Part shown: piece after piece, positions 45,036 through 56,943 of the stretch
Layout: every line of letters starts with the position of its first letter
Numbering within the stretch: position 1 is the stretch's first letter
Source: Elephas maximus indicus
Taxonomy: Eukaryota > Chordata > Mammalia > Proboscidea > Elephantidae
Length of the DNA stretch: 64,000 bases
Assembly: GCF_024166365.1 (NCBI RefSeq)
Contig: NC_064820.1
Span: forward strand, 51,437,501-51,501,500
Direction: 5' to 3'
Notes under the pieces: model-generated
Told to the model about the DNA's origin: nothing
Databases searched by the model: none
Seen by the model: only the letters and a program-made list of their open reading frames with translations
Made by a program: the position numbers and the translations under genes

Positions 45036-45850
45036 TATGGTCTAGTGTCTTAACCTGGCTGGAGTAAAAGAATCTGCAAGCGTAGTAACTTGGCAGAGAT
45101 AATGTCAACAGTATTTAAACTTCAGAAACATTTCTCACTCTAGCTAGACAGAAACAAGCATCAAGGCTTTTTCATTATGGAGTCACAGATAACTCCTCAT
45201 TCTAATGACTTGTAAACTGACAGATTAATATCAGAAGAAAAATGTTTAAATGCTGATATTTGTGTCTGTAATAGAAAGAAGATTCTGCCTAATTTGGGAA
45301 GATTTGATGAAGATTGAAAAGAGATGTGTGTGCCCAGCCTCTGGCACTCTGTAAATTGTGACTTCCTCTTTCCCAGGTGCCCTCCCTTAAATCGGCCACT
45401 GCCTGGACTGGGCCTGCAACTTTGAAATTTGATCTCCAACTCAACGAAAAGGAAACTATGACATGACTCTGGATCACCATTTTTTCAAAAACTCCACATC
45501 TCTTAAAAATTAACAAAATAGTTGATACTTGTTTTGAAGTCATATTTTATCATTAAAAAAATGTTATTCCATAGTACTGTAATAATTATTTCAGTGACAG
45601 AAAGGGAGGTTATGGCCTAGAGACGTTCAGACTTAAAAGAACAAATTTACTTTTCTAATGGGAATTTTAATAATATTCATTTATAGCCATAATGGCACAC
45701 CTATAAAATCTAACTATCTCTGAGGGTAGAGAGTTGGATGTTTATAACTATCTAGTGCTAAGAGCATTGGCCTTGATTTTCCTCTCACAAAAGCTAGTCA
45801 TTATTAGAGTTGTTTCAGATACATTTTAATCATCTTTATCACACACCTTT
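45036..45850. other. Unassigned stretch
   Basis: No repeat recognised. Overlapping minus-strand frames at 45197-45439 and 45289-45543 have no domain. Confidence 0.4.
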
Positions 45851-45965
45851 ATACAGGTGTTCCCTGACTTATGACAGGGTTTTATTCCAATGTCTCTGGC
45901 ATAAATTGGTTCTGACTTAGGTCGAATAGCTCTTTTTTTTTTTTTTTTTTGCTTGCTTGTTTGTT

Positions 45966-46099
45966 TGTTGTGTTGTTAGGTGCTGTTGAGTTGGTTCCGA
46001 CTCATAGAGACCCTATGTACAACAGAACAAAACACTGCCCAGTCCTGTGCCATCCTCACAATTGTTGCTCTGTTTGAGCCCGTTGTTGCAGCCACTGTT
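45966..46099 (-). mobile_element. RTE LINE 3' end fragment, minus strand
   Basis: 'tgttgttaggtgctgttgag' followed by 'catagagaccctatgtacaa' and 'gagcccgttgttgcagccac', the reverse of the RTE 3' end. Strongly 5'-truncated. Confidence 0.88.
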
Positions 46100-46254
46100 T
46101 TTCTTTTTTTTTTTTTTTTAGTTTTCATTATTATTACCTTTTATTATCAGTGTCTTTATAAATCCGATCTTTATTTGTCTTTGGATTTGGAAATATTATA
46201 TAGAAACTTACAGATATATTTTCACGCATACATATATAAATAAAAATATATAAA

Positions 46255-46524
46255 TCATAAAAAATTTACTCTGATGATGAAAGAGATGGATGTTGTTAGC
46301 ATTTTGTCAGTTGTGGTAATAACTCCACCTGTGGAAAGTTCTGGGTCATATGAATTATCCATGGGAGTGGGGATCATGCTTCTACTTAGAAAATTAGTGA
46401 GAGTTGTCTGTATGGTCCTTTTGTTTTTTTGTTCATATATTTTGCGGTAACGTCTTAGTGTTTCCCGAGTCTGCCTATTGACTTTAGCAAAATGATCAGT
46501 GTTTGGGCCCATGCTTTCAAGCAA
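46255..46524 (-). pseudogene. Tigger-type transposase, C-terminal remnant
   Basis: The 89-codon minus-strand frame holds LESMGPNTDHFAKVNRQ and KRTIQTTLTNFLSRS. These resemble the C-terminal tail of Tigger-type transposases (Tc1/mariner superfamily with a DDE core). No DDE residues fall in this piece. It lies within the inverted ends of the element described above, which supports the call. Confidence 0.65.
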
Positions 46525-46675
46525 CTGAAGCCTGTGATTTAGTTTAGAAAATGAAATCTATACGTCAATGTTCTGAATAGTAAATAATAAAATTGAACTT
46601 GTGCCAGTGAACATCTGAGAATGGTAACATCAGCAAATTAAGCACTGCATCATTTTATGTAGTACATATTACTAA

Positions 46676-46863
46676 CAGTAAAACAACAACAAAACACACA
46701 CACACACACACAAAATTGCTGTAGAGTCAATTCTGACTCATAGCGACCCTGTAGGACAGAGTAGAACTGCCCCATGGGGTTTCCAAGGAGTGGCTGGTGG
46801 ATTTGAACTGCCGACATATTGGTTAGCAGCTGTAGCTCTTAACCACTGCACAACCAGGGCTCC
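46676..46863 (-). mobile_element. Afrotherian SINE with TSD and (CA)n tail
   Basis: The reverse complement runs from 'ggagccctggttgtgcagtg' through the body to a tail of (GT)n. TSD TATTACTAA at 46667-46675 and 46864-46872. The (CA)n at 46687-46712 is the mutated tail. Confidence 0.95.
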
Positions 46864-47235
46864 TATTACTAATGACAAGATGTACAAAAACCAAAAATGG
46901 ATAGTTGTAAGTGCTGTTGATCATAACTTGAATACGTCATAAATCGGGAACTGCACAAAGACACTGACTCTGTTGCTTGTGCTATTCTTCAACATAGGAA
47001 TGTTATAACAAATAGCAGGCAAGGTCATAGAGAGCTCTTTAACCAAAGGATTTCATTAAGTACCATCTGCCTTGTGCAACTCATGCTTTGGGAGACATCA
47101 ATTTTGAACTGCCTGAGGATCAGGGCACTTTTGGGTACAGCGAATAAAATACCTAAGAATGTCTTTAAAAATAAAAAAATTATTTCACTCTTGTAAATAT
47201 ATGAGGTCACCCAAAGAAGAATGTTAAAAATAGAC

Positions 47236-47470
47236 AAATTTATAGAGACAAAAATTAGACTAGTGGTTGCCTAGTGCTGGGGTAGTGGTGGGAGAGTTGG
47301 GGGAACCAAGGAGCGACCTCTAATTGGTATGAGATTTCTTTTCGGAGGGATGAAAATGTTCTAAAATCGATTGTGGTGATGGTTACACAACAAAAACTAA
47401 AAATCGTACACTTTAAATGGGTCAATTATTTGGCATATAAATTGTATTCAATAAAGCTGTTATATATAAA
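47236..47470 (+). mobile_element. Old L1M-type 3' end
   Basis: 'attagactagtggttgccta', 'gatgaaaatgttctaaaatc', 'gtggtgatggttacacaac' and 'attgtattcaataaagctg' match the conserved 3' UTR of old L1M elements, with the AATAAA signal near the end. Confidence 0.85.
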
Positions 47471-48160
47471 AAACCCAGTCAATGCTAAGTTAAACATGCT
47501 ACATAGATTTGTCTTCGAGACTGATTATCCAAGCTTGTTCCTAGGTATCAAAAGGCCTGACAGAAAATCCAGCATGTCTATCAAAATATTCTTAAAAAAA
47601 TATTTTAAATAGCCTTTTCTTCACAAATTAGGGCTTTTTAAAAAATTCTGCATAACCCATTTTTTTCAACTTGCCTTTAGGAAAATGGTAGAAACTTGGG
47701 GGAAACTGAGGGTTTGGGTGTTAAGAGTACTCAACCTTAATCTCTTGTCTTCAGTACTGATCATTCTGGGCCTACAGAGTAATTGTATAGAGCTGATAGT
47801 CAGTTATTCCATGTCTCACTTAGAGTATCTTTCAAGGGAATCAGATTTAAGTTTCAGTGCAATGAATTCATAATAATATATAAGTAAAATGACTTTTTAC
47901 TTTGGAAATGTTGTAGTCTGTAAAGTTTAATGTTTTCAGGAAACTTTCTGGTGCTTTTTAACTACAAAATGTATAGCAAATGCAAACTATTAGTGGTTTC
48001 ATTATTATAATCTTGTTCCTTACTCCAAATAAGTTTCCTTCTACAGTAGTTTGTTACCTTTGGTCTTCCAGTCATTCTGATATGAAAAAGAAGGTTTACC
48101 TTTGACTCATTCTCGTCTGTCCTTCATGTCAAGCTAGTTTCTAAAACCGACTGCCACTAC
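47471..48160. other. Unassigned stretch
   Basis: No repeat or gene recognised. The frame 47685-47873 has no domain. Confidence 0.4.
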
Positions 48161-48164
48161 TGTT

Positions 48165-48445
48165 TGTTTTTGATTAATTCTTTTCATTGCCATTGCCAAA
48201 GCCTAGTTTCAGGCAGTTACCATCACCTGCCTAGACTGTAGCAGTATATTTCTAAGTACTTCTCTATCACATAGTCACCACCCCCATCCATTCTGCACAC
48301 TAATTCCAGAACAATCTTTTGTAAGTTCACTTTCAGAGTGTTCCTTTTCTGCTCAAAAATATTTAAAGGCAGCTCCTTGGCTGCTCAATTTACTTCAAAT
48401 TTCTTGGCCTGGTCTACAAAATCCTGTTAAATGTGATCAAGCTTA
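48165..48445 (+). mobile_element. L2 LINE 3' fragment
   Basis: 'accatcacctgcctagactg', 'agaacaatcttttgtaagtt', 'ttaaaggcagctccttggc' and 'ggcctggtctacaaaatcc' follow an L2 3' coding region in order. Highly diverged. Confidence 0.7.
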
Positions 48446-48745
48446 CCATTTCAGGGCAAAATAGATGAAAAGTTCCCTAGCCATGGCTTACATATTCTCT
48501 TACTTATATTAATATCTCTTTCGGAATAACAACCAAATGAAAATACTACTTTACAAACATGGTGTTGGAGTGAAGTTTTTTGAATCTTAATGGACAGCCC
48601 AATGCACCATATAACACAAACAGGCAGTATTTTAAAGTAGAGTGGAACACTTACATTAGCAAATCAGAATGGGGTCTCTTTTAGTCGTGAAATAGGAAAA
48701 AAAGAGGGGTTTTTCTTTTTGTAGTGGAATTGGTACCTAGGGCCC

Positions 48746-49250
48746 TATATTAGTTTCCTGTTGATGTTGAAACTCGATGGCTTAAAACAACACTTTTTTT
48801 TTTTTTTTTTAGCTGTATGGGTGTCTGAAGTCTGAAATGGGTCTCACTGTGTTAAAAATAAGGTTTTTGTGGGGTTGTGCTGTTTCTGGGGACCCTAGGG
48901 GAGAATCTGTTTCCTTGCCTTTTCCAGCTTCTAGAGGCAGCCTGCATTCCTTGGCTAGGGGTCCCTTTCCGTCTTCAAAGCCAGCAATAGCTGGTCAACA
49001 CTTTCTTACATCCTCTCACTTTGACACTGACTCTTCTGCCTCTGTCTTCCACATTTAAAGGTCTTTGTAATTACATTGGGCCCACCTGCATAATTCGGGA
49101 TTTTATCTCTATTTTAAGGCCAGTTGCTTAGCAAACTTAATTTCATCTGTTATCTTAGTTTCCCTTAACCATGTGACATAGCATATTCACAGGTTCCAGG
49201 GATTAGAATTTGGATATTTTAAGGAGGCCATTATTATTCTGTTTACCACA
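48746..49250 (-). mobile_element. MaLR-type LTR, minus strand, with perfect TSD
   Basis: The reverse complement starts TGTGGTAAACAGAATAATAA and ends near 'ctaatata'. TSD GGCCC at 48741-48745 and 49251-49255. A T run at about 48792-48810 lies near its 3' end. The frame 48837-49058 is incidental. Confidence 0.88.
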
Positions 49251-49255
49251 GGCCC

Positions 49256-50194
49256 ATTCAAAATAGTATTGAAAACAGTAAAGTCCAGAACTTTGTCCGG
49301 GGCGTATTAAAAAGTGCTTGCTACTCCCAACCACCTCTGGAATCCTTTCCTCCTCACCCTTCCTTTAAGGAAATCCAGTGGATGACAGGAATGTTGAGTC
49401 TTCTATCTGAGAAAGTATGTTTTGACTTTTTCTTCTCTTCCTGAGAAGCCAAGTGAAGAGCATCTCTAAAAGAATTAATAGCAGAGATTCGGGGTACAAG
49501 AAAGAAGATGAGATTGGCAAGGACTGGAAGGACTTTTTTTTTAATGAAGCTGACTTGATGCCCTGCGCTCTGGGCATACCTAGTAAGGGAGGGGTAAGAA
49601 TTAAAGGGAGGTGGTGGGGTAGAGAGAACAATTGAACATCCACAATGTGTTAAGGATGAAGGTCAAGTTGGTACTGCCAAATTTTGAGAGTGGTACCACC
49701 TGGCTGGCCCACCAAGAACCCCGCATATGTGTCCCATGAGAGAGCCACTGACATTCCTGCCACTGAAAGTCATAAACAGTCAGTTAAGGTTCCCAGAGAA
49801 GCCACAAAGGGCAAGAGAGAACCATAATAGCAGTGGTTAAGTAAAAAGCCATCGCCCCCTTTACTCTAAATACTGATCCCAATCTTCAAAACAATGGAAA
49901 GAGAGGAACCAGAAGAGAGAGGAAAGGGGAATACAGAAGAGCCTTCTGCACATTTCATATTCCTTCTAATTCGTCTCATGAGCACTGTGGAGGGAAGAGA
50001 ATGTGAACAATGAATTGGATATGAGCTTGATGTTTTAAACTTGATTAAAGTGCACCGAAATTTAAAACTTAAAGCTGTTTGGAGAACTATAGAATCTACC
50101 CAAGAAGGCTTTAAAGCACAGTGAAGAAATATTTAATTGCAAATGTTTGAAAGTAATGATGGGAAAAAATAAAACCATTTCTTTTTTATACTCC
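49256..50194. other. Unassigned stretch
   Basis: No repeat recognised. Frames at 49365-49643 (minus) and 49453-49635 have no domain. Confidence 0.4.
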
Positions 50195-50300
50195 CAACAC
50201 TTCACACTAGTCCTGTACTGGGTACAGATCCAATGACTTAATTATCTTCTTTAATTCTCCTTATCAAAGGGATATACAAATATTATCTCAGATGAATTAC
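50195..50300 (-). mobile_element. Possible MIR fragment, minus strand
   Basis: 'ctagtcctgtactgggtac' followed by 'ttctttaattctccttatc' has the layout of a reversed MIR 3' half. Short and diverged. Confidence 0.45.
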
Positions 50301-50549
50301 AACACAATTGAGAAATATCCTAGCTTCTTTGATTAAGTGTGAGAGTGTTTTTTTTTTTTTTTTTTAACTTTTTTAAATCAATATGGGACTAATGAGACAC
50401 TCCAAATCACCTTTCGATCCAACGAGATCTATAAATCACCTTTTCAGATGGGGGAACTTAAGATATAATATTTGCATTTGAGAAGATGACATTGTCTGAA
50501 ATTGATTGGCAAAACGTGTTTGGGCCTTCACAGTTCTAATTTACCTAAT

Positions 50550-50720
50550 TCTAGGAAGTAGTTACATAATCTGCATTTTACACCTGAGAAAATGGAGGCG
50601 GAGAGAGGTTGTATAACTTGTCCACTGTCATAGAGTTATAAAGTGCTGAACTACAGGTTTTAACATGGGAATTCTATCTCCAAAGCCAGCATTGTATACC
50701 ATTGGGCTCACAGCCAAGCA
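50550..50720 (-). mobile_element. MIR SINE, minus strand
   Basis: 'cattttacacctgagaaaat', 'ggagagaggttgtataactt', 'ccactgtcatagagttataa' and 'ccaaagccagcattgtatac' match a reversed MIR core and head. Confidence 0.75.
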
Positions 50721-53032
50721 AAGCAAAATAATTGTTTGTGAATCTTTTCTGAATTGACTATTATAGTTTATGTGTAGTCATGATTATCACCAACTTTGAT
50801 ACCTAAACTAGCTCTCAGTATTTTATAAAACAGACAAGATAAATTGTTCTCCACCAGAAGGAGTAGTTAGAGATTCAAATTGTTAAATTGCCTAATTTTC
50901 CAATGGTCAATTGTTAAATTGCTTGATACATTCTCTCAGTGGTATTTTGTTTTCCTTGAAGAAGTAAACAAACAGTAAAACTCTTTTCTAGGCTCCTCTC
51001 TGAGCAGTGCTTTTGCAGGGGTTATGGCTGATGTTAAATCATCTCTAAGTGTTTAAAAGGTAAATTGCTTTGTCCATGACAATTTTATTGTGCCAGAAAA
51101 GGTTAACTGCAGAGTAAAGTTCTTGTTCTCTCAACTTTGATGTCTATGATAACTTCGAAGTCAATTATTTGTGTTAACAAGATTTAAAGAATGAGTTCAT
51201 ACTTTAACAGAAACTCAGCTTGTGATACAATGAAAAATGAGGTTGTTAATATTGTAATTTATGGTTAAATAGTAGCTCAGTGCAAAATCTCTATAATGAA
51301 GTAGATTTCAGGCAGTTTTGAGAAAAAAGAAATGATATATTTTAAATAAAATATTTTCCAAGGAAAGAGTAGTTTGTGTTTAACATCTAGAACTTCAAAA
51401 AGCATATGAAGAAATAAAACCAATGATCCACAATTCTACTACCTAATAATAACCATTATTATCATTTTGATATGTATTTTTACTGATATTTGGTTTCATG
51501 TTTGTGTATGTATCTGTTCTTTTTGTAAAATATAGACCAAAAATAGCAATCAATACGTGCATGTTTTGAGGAACTTTTTCACGTATAAATATATAATGAT
51601 AATCTTTCTATGTTCATGTATAGATTTATTGACTTCATAGTTATCTAATAGCACGATAATTGTGTGTTCAAGTAGTAGTCTTGAAACTACGGGTATTTTT
51701 ACCTCTTTTTTGTAAGTTGTTTCTTATGTGTTCAGATTTTAATAATGGAATACTCGGCAATGTAGGCATTTTAGCTCACAATGGTTGTAACAAATTAGAA
51801 AAAATAATGCACGTCTTTACCACTAAATGAAAAGTATGCACCTAATATTTTAGAATAAAGTAAACCAGGACAAATAACATCTACCTATAAATCGCACACA
51901 TATCTGAGACCACCAAATAAAAACATTGCGAGCTCCTCTATGTCCACCAAAGATGTGGCCAGTACACAGAACTGTGTGTGGCAATTACCAAACAACTTGA
52001 CTGAAGTCACCTATCAACAATCTGAAACAGAATTCTGAATGGACTATCTGCTCATTTAAAACTGACACTGGTAAAAAATCAGGAGTCCAATGATAATGGC
52101 GATGGTGGTGATGACGATGATGGCAGCTGTGAAGCATCAAAGGATATATTCATTTTTACAACATAGTCTTTGGAAGCATATTAAGAAAAAAAAAGAAACA
52201 AAGACAGCTGTTTTTCTTAGGCATTTTGTTTGCTATCTTAACTCAAAATTAATAAGAACATCACGTATAAGTACTTTGTAAACTTCAAAGTAATTTACAA
52301 GGGTAAAGTATTCTTATTTTTGTCACTGGTGTTGATAAATTCATGATTATACTTATTTGGGCAATGAATATTCATATCACTATTTGTCATTATGTTTCCT
52401 TGTTTACACTCATGAGTTGAATATTATGATAAAAATCGTCTTGCCTAAGGCCAGGATAAGAAGTGAAGGATATTAGGAGAAAGCCAGAATTTAGTTTATG
52501 ACTCTCAGATTTGGGTTTCAAGTCCATGACACGTAGCTCAGAAATCACTTGTCACAAAAGGTTCAGAAATAACTTTGATGTTGCCATTATCCTGTTGGAA
52601 ACAACCATAGAGTAAAAGCTTATCTGAAATTGGAATCAGTTTGGCAAAATAGGATTCTGATTGCATAAGGCTCTTGTTTCTATTGTGTATATGCCTTTGT
52701 GGATATTTCACTCTGGTTAAAGAGAAAGAGAAAAGCAGGAAGAGTTTATTTTACCTTAAAATGTTTTTGGTAATCTGCAACATTTCTTGTTGACTCGTTT
52801 CCTATTTTTCAGTCTCTAGCAGGTGAAATTCAAAACACCGTGGAATCAGCTTTCTCAGTAAGTAGCTGCCAGGACGGTAAATCTCAATTGAGGAATTCAC
52901 TGAAGTTTATGTCCCACAACTGCTGCACCTGTGTTCTCGCAAAGATGTATAAAGTACATTCACAGATGGTGTGCATTTATGCAAACAGTATACAGGAAGA
53001 GCTGTGACAATTTTCTGATTATCTAATGTAGA
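50721..53032. other. Unassigned AT-rich stretch
   Basis: No named repeat. A GAT/GGT-type trinucleotide-rich patch lies at 52092-52129. Frames at 52090-52281 and 52907-53107 (minus) have no domain. Confidence 0.4.
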
Positions 53033-53200
53033 GTTCTGCACTGTCCAATAGATAGTTACTAGCCATGTGTGGCTATTTAAATTTTGATTAATTAAATTGT
53101 TATACAACTAAAAATCCAGTTTCTTAGACACAAGGGCCATGTACAACTCAGATATAGAACATTTCCACCATCGTGGACAATACTATTGGACAAGGCTCAT
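53033..53200 (-). mobile_element. MER5A-like hAT DNA transposon fossil
   Basis: Begins 'ctgcactgtccaatagatag', then 'tagccatgtgtggctattta', an AT-rich middle, 'gatatagaacatttccacc' and '...tactattggacaag'. Ends are partial inverted repeats. This is the reverse orientation of the MER5A consensus layout as I recall it. Confidence 0.78.
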
Positions 53201-53600
53201 ATATACATGTGCCACATGAAATACGGTCCATGGAAAGGACAAGCAGAAGTAGCAGCACATGGGAGCCATTAGAAAAGCAAGATCTACAGCCCAACCCTAT
53301 ACCTAGGAAAATTAACTGCTATGATTTGAATGTCCTTAATGTAAGAAAATTAATTATGTCATCTGATGGAATTATCAATAGTGATTAACTATGATTAGTC
53401 CTTGATAGTGTGGTTTATGAAAGACTTTTCTATTTCAAGTTTTGGTAGCTTTGGAGTTATTTTTATACTGAAGTATACGTTGCCTTTGTTTATAGGAAAA
53501 TAAACTTATCTCTAGAGAATAGAATTTCTCTTTTTCCTCTTAGTGATTTTCTATAATTTCCAGATTTTTAAAAACTATTCAGCATTGCTATTATTTCTAG
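53201..53600. other. Unassigned stretch
   Basis: No repeat or gene recognised. Confidence 0.4.
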
Positions 53601-53601
53601 C

Positions 53602-54106
53602 TGTGGTGCCGTTGATTACCATTGTGTGGCCTTCCTAGCCATGGTCTTGTAACTTCCGCCTGAGTGATTGGGTGGGACTGTGTGATAGGGTAATTGTGGC
53701 CCACCAAGGGGATTGGTTAGTTTTGCCATCCTGCTGAGCTTGAAATGAGCCACCCCGGAGGTGGGAAAGAGAAGAGCCCAACACCAAGGAAGGAGAGGCC
53801 AGCAGGCGGAGGCCCACAGGAAAGACCTGCAGGGGACGGTATAGTGGGCTCCCTGGTCCACGGAGTGAGAAAACTGGGTGCCTTTGGGCAGAGACTGAGG
53901 GCTAGGGAGAGGCATGCCTGTGAGCTGGCTGGGAAGAGGCTATCCTGATGGAAGAATTGTATCCTTGAGTGTTCCTGAGCCTGAATTGTAACCTGTTACT
54001 TCCCTAATAAACCCCATAATCATGAGTGTGGTCTGTGTGTTCTGCCTGGCTGTTGCAGTGAATTTTCAAACCCAGAAGAGAAGTAGAGAGTGCCGTGGGA
54101 GGTACA
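53602..54106 (+). mobile_element. LTR with AATAAA signal and candidate PBS beyond its end
   Basis: Starts TGTGGTGCCGTTG, ends 'gtgggaggtaca', with an AATAAA at 54006-54011 in a 'ccctaataaaccccataatc' setting typical of an ERV R region. The next bases, 'ttggtgccagaattgg', look like a primer-binding site, so it may be a 5' LTR with truncated internal sequence. No matching TSD was found. Minus-strand frames 53616-53915 and 53635-53817 are incidental. Confidence 0.7.
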
Positions 54107-55875
54107 GTTGGTGCCAGAATTGGTAAAGATGATGACGAGAGGAGACGTGTCTGACCTCTGCCTCATAGGAATCAGCCTTGGACTGTTGATCTTGATTCTC
54201 TTTCGTGCTTGTGAAGTTAGAGGAGGCCACACTGTTTTTGCACTAGCATTACATTGTTTCTTCATTTTTATGCTTAAATGTCATGTTTGGAAATTTCCCA
54301 AAGGAGTTATCATAGATCCAGCTTTGGGAAAGTTTGCTCTTTTCATCAAAGATTCAATCACAGAAGATGTTTCCACGTCTCCTCAAATACTTATTCTGTG
54401 CATTGTCTTCCAGGTATCAGTTCTCCTAGAGCTTGTTTAGACTCATTGCACAAAGTCATACATTAGAGGCACAAACTTTCTGTTTAATTTTTTAAAACTT
54501 CTGTGCCTTATTACAAGGGTAAAACTTTTATTTAAGTCACCCTGTATTTACCGGGTGCCTTTCACATTTATAGTAGGATTAGCAATAAAAGGCAAAGCTG
54601 TTTACTAAACCAGGCTGCCTGAATGTGCTTAAGAGGTGTGTTCTAAACAGTGGAAAACTTGCATAAATAGGGGTTCAGAGTGTGTTTTGAGTCATCATCC
54701 CCCTTGAACCGCCCTCCATAGATGCCACACAGAAGAGACCCATCAAAAAGCTGCTCAGTTTCTTCTCCCCGACACAAGACACAATCTTGGATCCCTGTTT
54801 GGGAGCCATTAAGATTAGAGAGGCTGTGAGGCTGAAGGCAAAGGGTAGAACGAAGCTCTTGTGATGCCTTGGCTTTCTCCACAAACCTGAAATATTCTTG
54901 ATGCCCAAGGCATTTAACTGCTGCCATAATGCCTGGTTTCTTCTACACAACAACAATTGCTTTATTATTAGAAGCCTTTGAATTAATTAAGATTCCTTTG
55001 GCTGGATTTGCTACTACACAATATAAATGAGAAGGAGTAAACAAAAGCAGGCAAACCCTTCAGCACACCTCTTTTTCCAATACATCATGCCTCAACAGAA
55101 CGAAACGCGTAGGCTTACAAAAGGGCCCACTTAGAGATTTTGTAAAAAGATATTCACTCCTTACCAAATTGCAGAACACACTGCTGGAAAGGCCCATTCT
55201 GAATTGTTTTTGAACTTCATAGAAGCACTCATTTTTAGGAACGTTTAAGTATGATTGTACAGGTTTCTGGGAAAAACTATTTACACAAGCTGTCCCCTGC
55301 AAGCAACATGGGGCAGAACAGTGATCTTTGCATTGATCTTTACTATTTAAAGATTGTAAAATTCAGAACACTGATCTTTAAAACTAATTTTATGTCTATA
55401 GTTACCCTTCTTAATTATGTTGCATTCTGTAAAAAAAAAAAAAAAAAATTATGAAAAAGAGATGAATGTTCAAGGTGGTAAAATGACCTAGAAGATCTAA
55501 GCTTTACAGGTTTTTGGTTCTAAAAGCAGTTTGTAAAAATGGCCAGAAGCTTGTCACTAGGGTTCAAGCAAAAATAACAGATGGAGCTTCCTTTTTTTAG
55601 CTTTCTTGTTGATTGTAGAAATATTCAAAAGTAATTTACTCCCCAGTTTTAAATGGTTGCTAAGTCCTGTCGATTCTAATCATTTTAACTAATAAGCCTG
55701 TCTTGGGCGATGTCTCTCACAGACACCCCTCCTCATTTCCAGTGCCCCTACCAAGTACAGGCGCTCATATACCATGTAATCTGTGGAAAGTTACTAAGCT
55801 TCTCTGTGCGTTGGTTTTCTTATCTGAATCGAGGAAAGCATTGCCAGTCTCGTAGGTCTTATGCCTAAGTGTTAC
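54107..55875. other. Unassigned, with some open frames of unknown meaning
   Basis: The first ~300 bp may be ERV internal sequence. The minus-strand frame 54643-54927 (94 codons, start MAAVKCLGHQEYFRF) and the plus frame 54090-54440 (116 codons, with a hydrophobic stretch near residues 25-40) show no family I recognise, no conserved flanks and no clear splice sites. An A run lies at 55431-55448. Confidence 0.35.
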
Positions 55876-55879
55876 AGTA

Positions 55880-56065
55880 GGCCAGGTGTTGTTCTATGCA
55901 CTTTACAAATATCAACTCAGGCATCCTGATAACACTGTGCAGTGGATATAATTATTACATCAATATTTTACAGATGAGAAAATTGAATCATGTAAAGTTA
56001 AGTAATTGCTCAAGGTCACACAGTTCTTGATATGGTGAATTGAGGATTAAAATTTGGTCAATACT
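55880..56065 (-). mobile_element. MIR SINE, minus strand
   Basis: 'aggccaggtgttgttctatg', 'cactttacaaatatcaactc', 'attttacagatgagaaaatt' and 'gctcaaggtcacacagttct' follow a reversed MIR closely. Confidence 0.85.
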
Positions 56066-56182
56066 TAAACAACTGCAATATTTAGTGGGGCTTTAAATGA
56101 GATAGTATGTGAAGCATTTAGCACAGTATGCATTCGGTGTTTCATAGCTCTCTTTACTTACCTAAAGTTTGGGGGCTTAAAG

Positions 56183-56332
56183 ACATCCAGGAACACCATG
56201 GAAGAAAGGCCTGGCAATATGTTTCTGTAAACATGTAGCCAAGAAAACCTTATGGAACAGTTCTACTCTGTAACACATGGGGTCCCTGTGAATCAGGACA
56301 GACTAAACCGCAGCAGATTTGGTCTTGTTACG
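56183..56332 (+). mobile_element. Afrotherian SINE, long variant, 5'-truncated
   Basis: 'ggaagaaaggcctggcaata', 'aaaaccttatggaacagttc', 'cacatggggtccctgtgaat' and a tail near 'gcagatttggtcttg' match the long SINE variant. The tRNA-like head is missing. Confidence 0.85.
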
Positions 56333-56421
56333 GCTATTGCCAGCCAATGAAAACACAAATTTCCCCTGTGTATCTGCTGTCTGATCAAGATAAGTGTAAT
56401 CTAGCACTTGGTTTTGGAACC

Positions 56422-56943
56422 CGTCTTAGTTATCTACCACTGCTATAACAGAAATACCACAATGGATGGCTTTAACAAAGTGAAATTTATTCTCTCACAG
56501 TCTAGGAGGCTGGAAGTCCAAATTCAGGGTGCCAGCTCCAGGGGAAGGTTTTCTCTCTCTGTCGGCTCTGGGGGAAGGTCTTAGTCGTTAATCTTCCCCT
56601 GGTCCCAGAGCTTTTCAACACAGAGACCCTGGATCTAAAGGACATGCTCCCCTCCTGGTTCTTCTTTCTCGGTGACATGAGGTCCCCCTGTCTCTCTGCT
56701 GGCTTCTCTCTTTTATATCTCAAAAGAGATTCGCTCAAGATACAAGCTAATCTTGTAGACTGAGTCCTACCTGATTAACATAACTACCTCAATCCTGTCT
56801 CGTTAATATCGTAGAGGTAGGATTTACAACACATAGGAAAATCACATCAGATGACAAAATGGTGGACAATCACACAATACTGGGAATCATGGCCTAGCCA
56901 AATTGATGTTTATTTTTTTTGGGACACAATTCAATCTATGACA
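56422..56943 (-). mobile_element. Solo MaLR-type LTR, minus strand, with near-perfect TSD
   Basis: Same family and orientation as 3503-3978, for example the shared stretch 'aaattcagggtgccagctcc'. Reverse start TGTCATAGATTGAATTGTG. Flanks GAACC (56417-56421) and GGACC (56944-56948) match at four of five bases. Its end has changed from TG to CG. The minus-strand frame 56502-56738 is incidental. Confidence 0.9.

Larger units (their letters stand above)
45854..46953 (-). mobile_element. Tigger-like DNA transposon, minus strand, with two younger insertions
   Basis: Ends 'caggtgttccctgacttatg' (45854) and '...cataaatcgggaactg' (46953) are inverted relatives of one another. A TA precedes the left end; the right flank reads CA. 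Between them lie a minus-strand transposase remnant, an RTE 3' fragment (45966-46099) and a SINE (46676-46863). Tc1/mariner elements of the Tigger group duplicate TA. Confidence 0.75.

Noticed and set aside
45197-45543. Overlapping minus-strand frames of 80 and 84 codons
   Set aside because: Different frames over the same DNA, no recognised domain, no splice or promoter context.
53616-53915. Pro/Ser-rich 99-codon minus-strand frame
   Set aside because: It lies antisense in an LTR and has no domain.
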